A DNA stretch of 64,000 nucleotides from Agrococcus lahaulensis DSM 17612 (lineage in GTDB: Bacteria; Actinomycetota; Actinomycetes; Actinomycetales; Microbacteriaceae), in the NCBI RefSeq assembly GCF_000425105.1, contig NZ_AULD01000005.1:620001-684000 (forward strand). Reading direction: 5' to 3'. A model generated the notes under the pieces. That model had not been told where the DNA came from. It searched no databases and was given only the letters and a program-made list of their open reading frames with translations. The position numbers and the translations under genes were made by a program. Each line of letters starts with the position of its first letter. Positions within the stretch are counted from its first letter, which is position 1. This document shows, in pieces, positions 42,486 to 50,633 of this stretch.

Positions 42486-43146
42486 GGAAAGACTGTGTAG
42501 CCCGAGGTGGAAGACGTTGCACTCTGTGTGGCTGGTCGCCCCCGTCATCGCAGTCGGCCTGGGAACATGGATTGGCTTCCTGTTCATCGGGCTGCGGGCG
42601 AAGCGCAAGCTGTGGCTGACGTACGCCGTCGCGTACTTTGTCGCGACGATCGCGCTGATGTATCTAGTGTCGGCGGTTCCCACCGGTACCAAGGAGGAGC
42701 CGGAAAACACCTGGGTCGGTGGAGTGCTCATCGCCTTCTGGGCCGCAGGGGTAGTTCATAGTGCGCTGACCAACAAGGCTTGGCTGCGCCATCGCGCGTA
42801 CAGGAGAAGCGATAGCACGTCTACGCCGGCGCCGCTCAAGCCACCCTCGGCTCAGGAGCACGCTGGACGCGAGTTGAAGGCAACAGAGATCAGTCAGCGT
42901 GATCCCATTGACATCAACTCGGCAGATGTGGACGCCCTCGTCGCAGCTGGCCTCGCAGCCGAGGAGGCGGACGCGGTTGTTCGGGCGCGCGCCTTGGGCG
43001 GGGACTACGCGCAGGTCACGGACCTCATCTCTCGTGCTGACCTGCCTCCCCATCGATTCGCGATGGTTCGCACGCAACTGGTGGCGCTTCGACGGAACTC
43101 ACGCAGCTCCACCACTCCCTCCTCCGGTCGGCGTCTCGACCTGTGA
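42475..43146 (+). CDS. Membrane protein with C-terminal helix-hairpin-helix domain
   Basis: 223 aa from the ATG at 42475 (AAGGAG upstream). Three hydrophobic segments (about 18-41, 47-68, 80-99) are followed by a polar Ser/Pro-rich linker. A C-terminal ComEA/GspK-like helix-hairpin-helix pattern follows (DINSADVDALVAAGLAAEEADAVVRARA...QVTDLISRADLP, about 145-205). HhH motifs bind DNA or partner proteins. It probably tethers the system to the membrane. GTGA overlap to the radical SAM gene. Confidence 0.75.
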   Translation: MTPEERLCSPRWKTLHSVWLVAPVIAVGLGTWIGFLFIGLRAKRKLWLTYAVAYFVATIALMYLVSAVPTGTKEEPENTWVGGVLIAFWAAGVVHSALTNKAWLRHRAYRRSDSTSTPAPLKPPSAQEHAGRELKATEISQRDPIDINSADVDALVAAGLAAEEADAVVRARALGGDYAQVTDLISRADLPPHRFAMVRTQLVALRRNSRSSTTPSSGRRLDL

Positions 43147-43739
43147 AGGTTCGTATAGCGCGAGTCCTCAATTCGACCGTCGCTGAGGGGCCGGGCGTCC
43201 GCACTGCGGTTTGGTTCCAGGGCTGCACCATTAGGTGCCGGGGCTGCGTGAACCCGCACCTCTTTCGTGCGGACGGCGGGGCTCTGGTGGATAGCTCCGA
43301 CATCGTCGCCAGTGCAGTCGCAGCCGGTGACGAGGGCCTTACGTTCATAGGGGGTGAACCCTTCGACCAAGCGCCTGCGGCCGCCGCGCTGGCGCGCGTC
43401 GCAAGCGAACAAGGATTGGGAGTCATCTGCTTTACCGGTTACGAGTACGAGACTCTCGTAGCTCGGAGCGCCGATGCGCGCTCGCTGATCGAGCACATCG
43501 ACCTCCTCGTTGATGGCCCCTACATTGCGGACCGCGCCGAACGATCCAGACCTCTCGTCGGATCGACCAACCAGAGGTTCATCCACCTAACCGAGCGCTA
43601 TCGCACCAGCATCGAAAGCACTCGCAACCGGATCGAAGTTCGTTTGGCAATCACGGGTCAGGTGGACGTCGCTGGGTTCACCGACGCACCGGGCGTGGCG
43701 TCGTTGCAACGCACGTTGGGCCGGCGGCGGCGCCCGTAG
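43143..43739 (+). CDS. Radical SAM enzyme of the NrdG/activase type
   Basis: 198 aa from the GTG at 43143. The 4Fe-4S motif CxxxCxxC is C28, C32, C35 in WFQGCTIRCRGCVNP, and GGEP (70-73) binds SAM. The N-terminal NSTVAEGPGVRTAVWFQGC is the class III ribonucleotide reductase activase signature. No nrdD or other glycyl-radical enzyme is nearby, so it probably serves the operon partners instead. It could act on one of the small proteins, but that is speculation. Last gene of the operon. Confidence 0.87.
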   Translation: MKVRIARVLNSTVAEGPGVRTAVWFQGCTIRCRGCVNPHLFRADGGALVDSSDIVASAVAAGDEGLTFIGGEPFDQAPAAAALARVASEQGLGVICFTGYEYETLVARSADARSLIEHIDLLVDGPYIADRAERSRPLVGSTNQRFIHLTERYRTSIESTRNRIEVRLAITGQVDVAGFTDAPGVASLQRTLGRRRRP

Positions 43740-43988
43740 TACGGGATCTGCCTCGCACGTCGCTCGCTTCGCTCTAAGAACTGCGCTCGTCGGGCAGCAA
43801 GCTACCGCCAGCCATAGGAGCGCGATCAGATGCGCTGCTTATCAAACGGGAAGCGGAGCAGTTCACGATCGACGCGAGGTAGTCGGGTACGCGACGCTCG
43901 GGATTGCTCGCGGTCTGTGCACGCGACGAGACGCTGCTCGCGGAGCTACGACGGCTTCCTTCGAGCGTCCATGCGGCACGCTTGCGGC
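43740..43988. other. 249-bp gap right of the low-GC operon
   Basis: Mixed base composition. No promoter, terminator or RNA gene stands out. The minus strand can be read as a short frame ending near 43774 (RRVPDYLASIVNCSAS...), which may be the remains of a gene, but nothing supports it further. It marks the return to high-GC chromosomal sequence. Confidence 0.4.
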
Positions 43989-44510
43989 ATGCACACCGAG
44001 GGTCACGCATCCACTCGCTCCGATGCGGCGCTCGTCGCCGCCGGCTGGGTCGCCGTCATCGCGCCGCTCGTCGCGATCGCGCTCAAGCTGCCGACCGGCG
44101 GCTGGCTGCTCGTCGGGATGTTCTTCTCGTTCCCGATCTGGCTGCTCGGCTACGCCGCCGTCATCACCGCCGCGGTCAGCATGCTGCGCCGTCGCGGGGC
44201 GCTCCGCGCGCCAGGGCACCGCACGAGGGCGATCATCTGGGCGTGGCTCACGTCGATCGGCGTGATGGTCGCCGGCTTCACCGTCGTCGACAGCGGCGAC
44301 ACGAGCGAGTCCGTCGCCTCGACGCTCGCGCTCGTCGCCGGCCAGACGGGCGTCGACTCGCCGGTCAACGACATCTCGAACGCGATCGCGGGAGTGGCCG
44401 CGATCGCCTGGCTCGCCGGCTGGCTCGCGCTCGTCGTCGAGTGGATGATCGCGATGGCGAGGCCTCGCCAGGATGCGCCGCGCGTCGCGCCTCCCGTCGT
44501 CAATCCGTAG
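43989..44510 (+). CDS. Membrane protein of unknown function
   Basis: 173 aa from the ATG at 43989. The in-frame start at 43830 would add an unlikely Arg/Ser-rich leader. Four hydrophobic segments (about 13-34, 38-62, 78-98, 132-158) are separated by short basic or acidic loops. No recognised family. High GC, unlike the operon to its left. Confidence 0.65.
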   Translation: MHTEGHASTRSDAALVAAGWVAVIAPLVAIALKLPTGGWLLVGMFFSFPIWLLGYAAVITAAVSMLRRRGALRAPGHRTRAIIWAWLTSIGVMVAGFTVVDSGDTSESVASTLALVAGQTGVDSPVNDISNAIAGVAAIAWLAGWLALVVEWMIAMARPRQDAPRVAPPVVNP

Positions 44511-44556
44511 CGCGACCTCGGCGCGCCCTCCAGCCCGCCGTCGATACGGTTGAGGG

Positions 44557-45165
44557 ATGCCAGAGCTCGCCAACGGGAAGTACGTCTCGCAAGCCGACGC
44601 CATCCGCAGGTGGTGGCCCGCCGCGCGCGACGCGCTCATCGAGACCGCCGGCGAGTACGGAGCGTGGATGTCCTTCCAGGCGCTGAGCGGCCGCGTGCAG
44701 GCGCGCACCGGCATCACGACGAACCAGCCGCCGGAGGAGTGGATCCCGCGCGTGCTCGGCGCGGTGGCGACGGATGCGGAACGACGCGGCGAGCCCCGGC
44801 TCACGTCGCTGTGCGTGACGGCCGAGCTCCTCGTCGCGGAGGACTATGCCGGCGTGCCGGCTGGAACGGACGCCCGCACGCGCGAGCGCATCGCAGCCGA
44901 GGACCGGCTCGAGTGCTACCGATTCTTCGGCGCTGCGATGCCCGACGACGGCGGCACCGCGACGGTGCTCGCGCCGCTGCCGGCCATCGCCGCCCGAGCG
45001 GCCCGCCCCGCTCGCGCCGAGCGGCCTGCCCGCACTCGCGCGACGACCCCGAAGGCCGCGCCCGCGGCCAGCAGCGGCATGCGTGAGACCACCTGCCCGC
45101 ACTGCTTCATGGTGGTGCCTGTCGCGCCGACCTGCCGCGACTGCGGTGGTGCGCTCGCGGCCTGA
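44557..45165 (+). CDS. Hypothetical protein with C-terminal zinc ribbon
   Basis: 202 aa. The first 130 residues form a helical domain beginning LANGKYVSQADAIRRWWPAARDALIETAGEYGAWMSF that I do not recognise. An Ala/Pro/Arg linker follows. The last 27 residues carry CPHC and CRDC (TTCPHCFMVVPVAPTCRDCGGAL), a four-cysteine zinc ribbon. A shorter, decayed copy of this ribbon occurs at 63630-63695. Possibly a nucleic-acid or protein-binding factor. Confidence 0.7.
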   Translation: MPELANGKYVSQADAIRRWWPAARDALIETAGEYGAWMSFQALSGRVQARTGITTNQPPEEWIPRVLGAVATDAERRGEPRLTSLCVTAELLVAEDYAGVPAGTDARTRERIAAEDRLECYRFFGAAMPDDGGTATVLAPLPAIAARAARPARAERPARTRATTPKAAPAASSGMRETTCPHCFMVVPVAPTCRDCGGALAA

Positions 45166-45172
45166 CGCCGCG

Positions 45173-45571
45173 TCAGAAGGCGGCAGCGCCCGCCTCTGCG
45201 ACCGAGTGGTCCTGCTCGCCCGAGCCGCCGCTCACGCCCACCGCGCCGACGACCTGACCGTCTCGCATGAGCGGCACGCCGCCGGCGAAGATGGCGACCT
45301 TGCCGCCGTTCGTCGTGTGGATGCCGAAGAACTGCTGCTGCGGCTGCGCGTTGTCGCCGAGGTCCTTCGTCGTGATGTCGAACGCGCGCGACGTCCACGC
45401 CTTGCTGATCGAGATGTCGATGCTGCCGATCCAGGCGCCGTCCTGCCGCACGTGGGCGACGAGGTTGCCGCCGGCGTCGACGACGGCGATGTTCATCGGC
45501 TGGCCCATCTCATCGGCCCTCGCCTCGGCGGCCGCGATGATGCGGCGGGCGTCCTCGAGCGTGACGTTCAT
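45173..45571 (-). CDS. GlcG/HbpS family heme-binding protein
   Basis: 132 aa from the ATG at 45571. It opens NVTLEDARRIIAAAEARADE, then NIAVVDAGGNLVAHVRQDGAW, SISKAWTSRAF and AGGVPLMRDGQVVGAVGVSGGSGEQDHSVAEAG, the full GlcG/HbpS pattern. Members bind heme or act as accessory proteins in glycolate- and diol-related operons. Divergent from the glycerol operon, which may share its regulatory region. Start 45571 is chosen because earlier in-frame starts enter the leader of the other operon. Confidence 0.88.
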   Translation of the reverse strand: MNVTLEDARRIIAAAEARADEMGQPMNIAVVDAGGNLVAHVRQDGAWIGSIDISISKAWTSRAFDITTKDLGDNAQPQQQFFGIHTTNGGKVAIFAGGVPLMRDGQVVGAVGVSGGSGEQDHSVAEAGAAAF

Positions 45572-45810
45572 GGTGCTCCCTCTTCTTCGGCGATGACGGA
45601 TGCGTTGCACGGCCCGGCGCACGGGTCGCGCTCCCTGGTCTGCCTGAGTGAAGCAGTGCGGCCTGTCGACCCGCCAGCGCCGAGGGGGCGAGGGCCACCC
45701 GCCGAAGACGCGCGTACTGCAGCGACTCACGCGGGTGGCGGCCCGTCCCAGTGGCGACGGGATCGTGGATCCGCGGCGATCGGAGATCTTCATCGCGTGG
45801 CCCGAGACTT

Positions 45811-45839
45811 TTGCATCGGCCCTGAACGCCGTGTATGGT
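45811..45839 (+). promoter_or_regulatory. Promoter of the glycerol operon
   Basis: TTGCAT (45811-45816), exactly 17 bp, TATGGT (45834-45839). Transcription would start near 45846, so the terminator-like hairpin at 45850 is at the very 5' end of the message. Confidence 0.65.
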
Positions 45840-45849
45840 CGCTCGCACA

Positions 45850-45893
45850 GGGCAAGACGAAGATTCCTGGCAGGAGTCTTCGTGTGCCCTTTT
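45850..45893 (+). terminator. Leader terminator, predicted GlpP antitermination target
   Basis: GGGCA (45850-45854) and ACGAAGA (45857-45863) pair with TCTTCGT (45877-45883) and TGCCC (45885-45889) across a 13-base loop. TTTT follows at 45890-45893. The hairpin sits between the promoter and the MFS gene, and the same operon encodes a GlpP homologue, the protein that overrides such leader terminators in Bacillus when glycerol 3-phosphate is present. Function inferred from this arrangement. Confidence 0.75.
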
Positions 45894-45942
45894 GTCATGT
45901 AGGCGTTGCACCTGTCGGGGCTGACAGAGAGGTCAACTTCCC

Positions 45943-47379
45943 ATGGCAACGAGAATCCTCCACGGCGTCTCCGACGTCGTCTCCTACATCGACTCCCGCA
46001 CCGGCATCCGAGGGCGGGCGGGCGTCATCTGGTGGCTCGCGCTCGGCGGGCTCTTCCTCGACGCGTTCTCCAACTCCGCGCTGAGCGCGGGCCTCGGGCC
46101 GATGACTCGCGACATGGAGCTGAGCTCGACGCAGATCGCGATCCTCACTTCGATGGCCTCGTGGGTCGCGCTCGCGTTCAATCCCATCGGTGGCTGGATG
46201 GCTGACCGCTGGGGCCGCATCCCTCTGCTGCTGCTCGCCAAGGTGCTCGCACTCGCGGGCGCCGGCATCGCCGCCTTCGCCCCGACCTTCGAGCTCGTCG
46301 TCGCCGGCCGCTTCTTCGTCGGCGCCGCCTACGGCATCGACTTCGCGATCGCGATGGCGCTGCTCGCCGAGTTCACGCCGGCTCGCTTCAAGAGCCGCCT
46401 CAACACCTGGCAGGGCATCTGGTACACGGCTGTCTGCTCGAACCTGCTGCTCGCGATCATGTTCTACAACTGGAACGTCGGCGACGCGATCTGGCGCTAC
46501 GCAGTCGGTGCTGCCGGTGTGGTCGCGCTCACGCTCTTCATCCTCCAGGCGACGTTCATGGTAGAGAGCCCGACGTGGCTGGCCCGCAAGGAGCGGCTCG
46601 AGCGCGCCGCGGTCTCGATGACCAAGATCTACAAGGAGAAGTTCGAAGCGGCTCCCGTCGAGGACCGCGTCCCCGTGGTCAACCTCGCCACGAAGGGCGT
46701 GCGGAACGTCGCGCTCATCTTCCGCGGCACGTACCTGCCGCGCACGATCCTCGCGTCGACCGTGCAGATGGCGCAGTCCATCCAGTACTTCGCCGTCGGC
46801 TGGTACCTGCCGATCATCTCGATCGCGCTGTTCGGCGAGGGCGACTTCGTGCTCGCGACGCTCGGCACGCTCGTGTTCAACGTCTTCGGCATCATCGGCG
46901 GCTTCTCGTCGTCGTTCATCGCCGGCAAGCTCGGCCTCCGCAAGGCATCGGCGATCGGATTCGGCGCCGTATTCCTGATGCTCGTCATCCTCGGGCTGTT
47001 CTTCGAGTCGATGCCGCTGTGGCTCGCCTTCATCGTGCCGTCGCTGTTCATCCTGTTCCACTCCGGTGGCCCGGGCGCGAACGGCAAGAGCCTCTCGACG
47101 CTGTCGTTCCGCAGCGAGCTCCGCGCCGGCGCCAACGGCATCATCGGCGCCATCGGCTCGCTCGGCGCCGCGCTCGGCCTGATGGTGTTCCCGATCCTGC
47201 GCGAGCAGCTGGGCCTCGGGACGACGTTCCTCATCCTCGCGCTCGTGCCGCTGATCGCCTGCATCATCTGCAGCGTCATCAAGTGGGAGCCGACGAAGGC
47301 CGCTGTGAGCCCCGACGAGGAGCTCGACGCGCCGCAGTTCGCCGACGCCGCTGAGCGCGACGCCGAGCTCGTCCGCTGA
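45943..47379 (+). CDS. MFS transporter, first gene of the glycerol-type operon
   Basis: 478 aa with about twelve hydrophobic segments and MFS signatures (GGWMADRWGRIPLLL between helices 2 and 3, GRFFVGAAYGIDFAIAMALLAEFTPARFKSR). It takes the place a GlpF channel or GlpT antiporter has in other glp operons. The substrate may be glycerol, a glycerol phosphate ester or another polyol. It lies behind the leader terminator and 10 bp ahead of the kinase gene. Confidence 0.87.
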   Translation: MATRILHGVSDVVSYIDSRTGIRGRAGVIWWLALGGLFLDAFSNSALSAGLGPMTRDMELSSTQIAILTSMASWVALAFNPIGGWMADRWGRIPLLLLAKVLALAGAGIAAFAPTFELVVAGRFFVGAAYGIDFAIAMALLAEFTPARFKSRLNTWQGIWYTAVCSNLLLAIMFYNWNVGDAIWRYAVGAAGVVALTLFILQATFMVESPTWLARKERLERAAVSMTKIYKEKFEAAPVEDRVPVVNLATKGVRNVALIFRGTYLPRTILASTVQMAQSIQYFAVGWYLPIISIALFGEGDFVLATLGTLVFNVFGIIGGFSSSFIAGKLGLRKASAIGFGAVFLMLVILGLFFESMPLWLAFIVPSLFILFHSGGPGANGKSLSTLSFRSELRAGANGIIGAIGSLGAALGLMVFPILREQLGLGTTFLILALVPLIACIICSVIKWEPTKAAVSPDEELDAPQFADAAERDAELVR

Positions 47380-47389
47380 GGGGCTGAGC

Positions 47390-48913
47390 ATGAGCATCCG
47401 TCGCGGCATCATCGCGATCGACGAGGGCACGACCGGCACGCGCGCCGCGTGGGTCGCGGCCGACGGCACCGTGGGAGGGCTCCACTACGAGCGCCTCGCG
47501 GTCTCGTCGCCGCGCCCCCGCGTCGTCGAGCAGGACGCCGCTGAGATCCTGAGGAAGACGACGGATGCGGTGCACCACGCGGTCGCGGACGCGGCCCGAG
47601 AGGGGGTGGCGATCGTCGGCCTGGCGATCGCCACCCAGCGCGCCACCACGGTGCTGTGGGACACGGTCAGCGGAGAGCCGCTCGTGCCGGCCATCGTCTG
47701 GCAGGACACGCGGCACGCCGACGAGCTCGCGACCCTCGCGCCGGAGTGGGACCCGTGGCTCGTGCCTCGCGTCGGGCGCCCAGTAGGTGTCCGCTCGCCC
47801 TACGTCACAGCGCTCCGTCTCATCGAGACGGACGAGCGGGTGCGCGAGGCGCACCGCGCCGGGCGGCTCGGCTTCGGCACGGTCGAGAGCTGGCTGCTGT
47901 GGAACTACGTGCAGGGCCGGCCGCTCGCGACGACCGCGACGACCGCGACGAGCTGCGGCGCGTACGTGATCGGCGAGCACCGCTACGCGACGGAGTACCT
48001 CGACGCGCTGGGCTTTCCGGCCGAGCTGCTCCCGGCGCTCCGCGACGACCAGGACGCGTTCGGCATGTCCGACCCGGCGGTGCTCGGCATCGAGGTGCCG
48101 GTGACGGCGGTGCTGGGTGACCAGCATGCGGGGCTCGTGGGCCTCGGGGCCGTGTCCGCCGGCGACGCGATGTGCGTGCACGGCACGGGCTCGTTCGTCG
48201 ACCTCAACATCGGCGACGCGACTCCGGCTCGTCCCGGTCTCTACGAGGGAGCACTATCGCTCGTGGCGTGGCGGGCGCAGCAGCGCTCGCTGTTCACGGT
48301 CGAGACGTTCACGGCGGCGACCGGGAGCGCGCTCGACTGGCTCTGCGGCTCGCTCGGCTGGTTCGATGACGCGAAGGCGATCTCCGCGGCGGCGGCCGAG
48401 TCCTCGGGCCGGCGCCAGGTGCAGTTCATGCCCGCCATGACCGGGGTGCGCATGCCCGTGGTCGAGCCGCGCGTGAAGTCCATGCTCACGGGCTTCGACT
48501 TCTCGACGAAGAAGGCTGACGTCGCCGCGGCCGTGCTCGAGGGCATCGCGCACTCGGTGGCGTGGAGCCTCGAGGCCGACGCCGAGGTCGCAGGCGTCGA
48601 CGTCACGAGCATGCTCGTCGGCGGTGGGCTGTCGCAGAGCGACCCGCTGCTGCAGATGCAGGCGGACCTGACGCAGGTGCCGCAGCGGCGGCTGCGCGAG
48701 ACCGAGGTGGCGAGCCTGCGGGGCGCGGCCTTCCTCGGCGGCGTCGGATCGCTGTGGCCCGACCTGGAGCACGCGGTCGCGCTGCTCGAGGAGGAAGCGG
48801 TCTTCGAACCGCGGCTCGCGCGCGCGGAGCGCGACGAGCAGGTGCACGCCTGGCGTGCCCGGGTGGAACTCGAGGTGCGGCTCGCCCGCGCCGGTCAGGA
48901 GCTGAGGGACTGA
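47390..48913 (+). CDS. FGGY family kinase, glycerol kinase-like
   Basis: 507 aa, the size of glycerol kinases. AIDEGTTGTRAAWV (phosphate 1), GLAIATQRATTVLWDTVSGEPLVPAIVWQDTR (read in parts; the GlpK substrate segment), LGDQHAGLVGLG (catalytic Asp region) and LVGGGLSQSDPLLQMQADLTQVP (adenosine) are all visible. Together with GlpD downstream it most likely phosphorylates glycerol. A closely related polyol cannot be excluded, so no symbol is given. Starts 10 bp after the carrier and ends one base before GlpD. Confidence 0.85.
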   Translation: MSIRRGIIAIDEGTTGTRAAWVAADGTVGGLHYERLAVSSPRPRVVEQDAAEILRKTTDAVHHAVADAAREGVAIVGLAIATQRATTVLWDTVSGEPLVPAIVWQDTRHADELATLAPEWDPWLVPRVGRPVGVRSPYVTALRLIETDERVREAHRAGRLGFGTVESWLLWNYVQGRPLATTATTATSCGAYVIGEHRYATEYLDALGFPAELLPALRDDQDAFGMSDPAVLGIEVPVTAVLGDQHAGLVGLGAVSAGDAMCVHGTGSFVDLNIGDATPARPGLYEGALSLVAWRAQQRSLFTVETFTAATGSALDWLCGSLGWFDDAKAISAAAAESSGRRQVQFMPAMTGVRMPVVEPRVKSMLTGFDFSTKKADVAAAVLEGIAHSVAWSLEADAEVAGVDVTSMLVGGGLSQSDPLLQMQADLTQVPQRRLRETEVASLRGAAFLGGVGSLWPDLEHAVALLEEEAVFEPRLARAERDEQVHAWRARVELEVRLARAGQELRD

Positions 48914-48914
48914 G

Positions 48915-50633
48915 ATGAAGATGAAGACGGTGGGCCTGCCGGCCCGCAAGACCGACCGCGCGCGCGAGCGCATGACGATCACCGAGCCGCTCCAGCTGCG
49001 GCGTGCCGACCAGGCCGAGCGGCTGCGCAGCGAGCGCTTCGACATCATCATCGTCGGCGGCGGCATCACCGGCGCCTACGCCGCCATGGATGCGGCGCTG
49101 CGCGGCTACAGCGTGGCGCTGCTCGAGAAGGACGACTTCGCCTCGGGCACGTCGTCGAAGTCGTCGAAGATGATCCATGGCGGCCTCCGCTACATCGAGC
49201 AGGGCAACCTCCCCCTCGTGCGGCACTCGCTGCTCGAGCGCCAGCGGCTGCGGAAGAACGCGCGCCACCTCGTGCAGCGGCTGCCGTTCCTGTTCCCCGT
49301 GCTGAGCGTCGACGGCGTCTTCGACCGCCGCCTCGCTGCCGGCTTCGAGTCCCTCCTGTGGACGTACGACCTCGCCGGCGGCTGGCGCGAGGGCATCCTG
49401 CACCAGAAGCTCTCGAAGAGCGAGGTGCTCGCCCACTGCCCGACGTTCAAGGCCGAGAACCTCGACGGCGGCTTCCTCTACTTCGACGCGCGCGCCGACG
49501 ACGCGCGGCTCACGCTCGCGATCGCCCGCACCGCGGCGCTGCACGGCGCGGTCGTGCTCAACGGCGCGAAGGTGACGGACGTTCGGCGTGGCGGCGGCAA
49601 GGTCACCGGCGTCACGGCCGAGGTCGACGGCGAGGAGATCGCGGTGAGCGGGCGCTCCGTCGTCATCGCGGTCGGCTCCTGGCTGCGCGACTGGAACGGC
49701 GCCGGTAAGGACGTCGACGCGCCCAACATCCGCCCGGCGAAGGGCGTGCACGTCGCCGTGCCGTGGCTGAAGATCCAGAACGACTGCACCGTCACCATCC
49801 CGGTGCCCGGCCGCAACCGCCGCGCGACGATCACGCGCTGGGGCGACACCGCCTACCTCGGCACGACCGACGAGGACTACCAGGGCGACCTCGACGACGT
49901 GCACTGCACGCGCGAGGAGCTCGACTTCCTGCTCGACGGCGCCCGCACCGCGCTCAACGTCGACATCGAGCCCGAGGATGCGCTCGGCTCGATCGCCGGC
50001 ACCCGACCGCTCGTCGCCCCGCCCGGCGGCAAGACGATCGAGGTCAAGCGCAACCACGAGATCCGCACCGACCCGGACGGGCTGGTCACGGTCGTCGGCG
50101 GCAAGCTCACCACCGCCCGCCACATGGCGGAGCAGACGATCGACGCCGCCCAGCGGGTCCTCGGCGAGCGCCGCCGCGTGCGCACGAAGGACGCGTACGT
50201 GCTCGGCGCTGCGGGCTACGATCCGGAGGCGGTGGTCGCCTCCGGCGGCCTGCGCGCGCACCTCGGCGAGCGCTACGGCACCGAGTCGGCATTCGTCAGC
50301 CAGATCCTCGCCGCCGACCCGTCGCTCGGCGCGCCGGTCGTCGAGGGCCTGCCCTATCTCGAGGCCGAGGTCGTCTATTCGGCCCGGCACGAGCTCGCCC
50401 GCAGCGTCGACGACGTGCTGAGCCGCCGCACCCGCAGCCGCATCCAGGCGCGCGACGCATCCGCTGCCGCGGCGCCCCGCGTCGCCGAGCTCCTCCAGCG
50501 CGAGCTGGGCTTCAGCGACGCCGAGCGCGACCGGCAGGTGCACGACTACGAGGCGGCGACCGCGAAGGAGAAGGCCATCCTCCTCGGGTCCGAGCCCGCC
50601 ATGCAGACCCCAACGATCGGAGAAGCAGCATGA
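48915..50633 (+). CDS. glpD: Glycerol-3-phosphate dehydrogenase (FAD)
   Basis: 572 aa. FAD motif IIIVGGGITGAYAAMDAALRGYSVALLEKDDFASGTSSKSSKMIHGGLRYIEQG (in parts) is the GlpD hallmark, followed by GDTAYLGTTDEDYQGD, SIAGTRPLV and VVGGKLTTARHMAE, and a C-terminal helical cap (HELARSVDDVLSRRTR). It oxidises glycerol 3-phosphate to dihydroxyacetone phosphate with electron transfer to quinone, peripheral at the membrane. An alternative start at 48972 is possible. ATGA overlap with the next gene. Confidence 0.93.
   Translation: MKMKTVGLPARKTDRARERMTITEPLQLRRADQAERLRSERFDIIIVGGGITGAYAAMDAALRGYSVALLEKDDFASGTSSKSSKMIHGGLRYIEQGNLPLVRHSLLERQRLRKNARHLVQRLPFLFPVLSVDGVFDRRLAAGFESLLWTYDLAGGWREGILHQKLSKSEVLAHCPTFKAENLDGGFLYFDARADDARLTLAIARTAALHGAVVLNGAKVTDVRRGGGKVTGVTAEVDGEEIAVSGRSVVIAVGSWLRDWNGAGKDVDAPNIRPAKGVHVAVPWLKIQNDCTVTIPVPGRNRRATITRWGDTAYLGTTDEDYQGDLDDVHCTREELDFLLDGARTALNVDIEPEDALGSIAGTRPLVAPPGGKTIEVKRNHEIRTDPDGLVTVVGGKLTTARHMAEQTIDAAQRVLGERRRVRTKDAYVLGAAGYDPEAVVASGGLRAHLGERYGTESAFVSQILAADPSLGAPVVEGLPYLEAEVVYSARHELARSVDDVLSRRTRSRIQARDASAAAAPRVAELLQRELGFSDAERDRQVHDYEAATAKEKAILLGSEPAMQTPTIGEAA

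Larger units (their letters stand above)
45572..45942. other. 371-bp regulatory interval between glcG-like gene and the glycerol operon
   Basis: No gene. It contains a good plus-strand promoter (45811-45839) and, starting about ten bases further on, a strong hairpin with a T-run (45850-45893). The 50 bp after the hairpin lead to the MFS gene at 45943. The left part (45572-45810) shows nothing I can assign. Confidence 0.7.

Noticed and set aside
43774-44010. Minus-strand 78-codon frame right of the low-GC operon
   Set aside because: No ribosome-binding site, no family, and it overlaps the start of the membrane protein gene at 43989. Mentioned only as a possible gene remnant in the gap entry.
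45895-47469. 524-codon minus-strand frame opposite the MFS gene
   Set aside because: Very rich in Glu/Asp/Arg with no motif. It mirrors a 12-helix carrier gene and also covers the leader hairpin.
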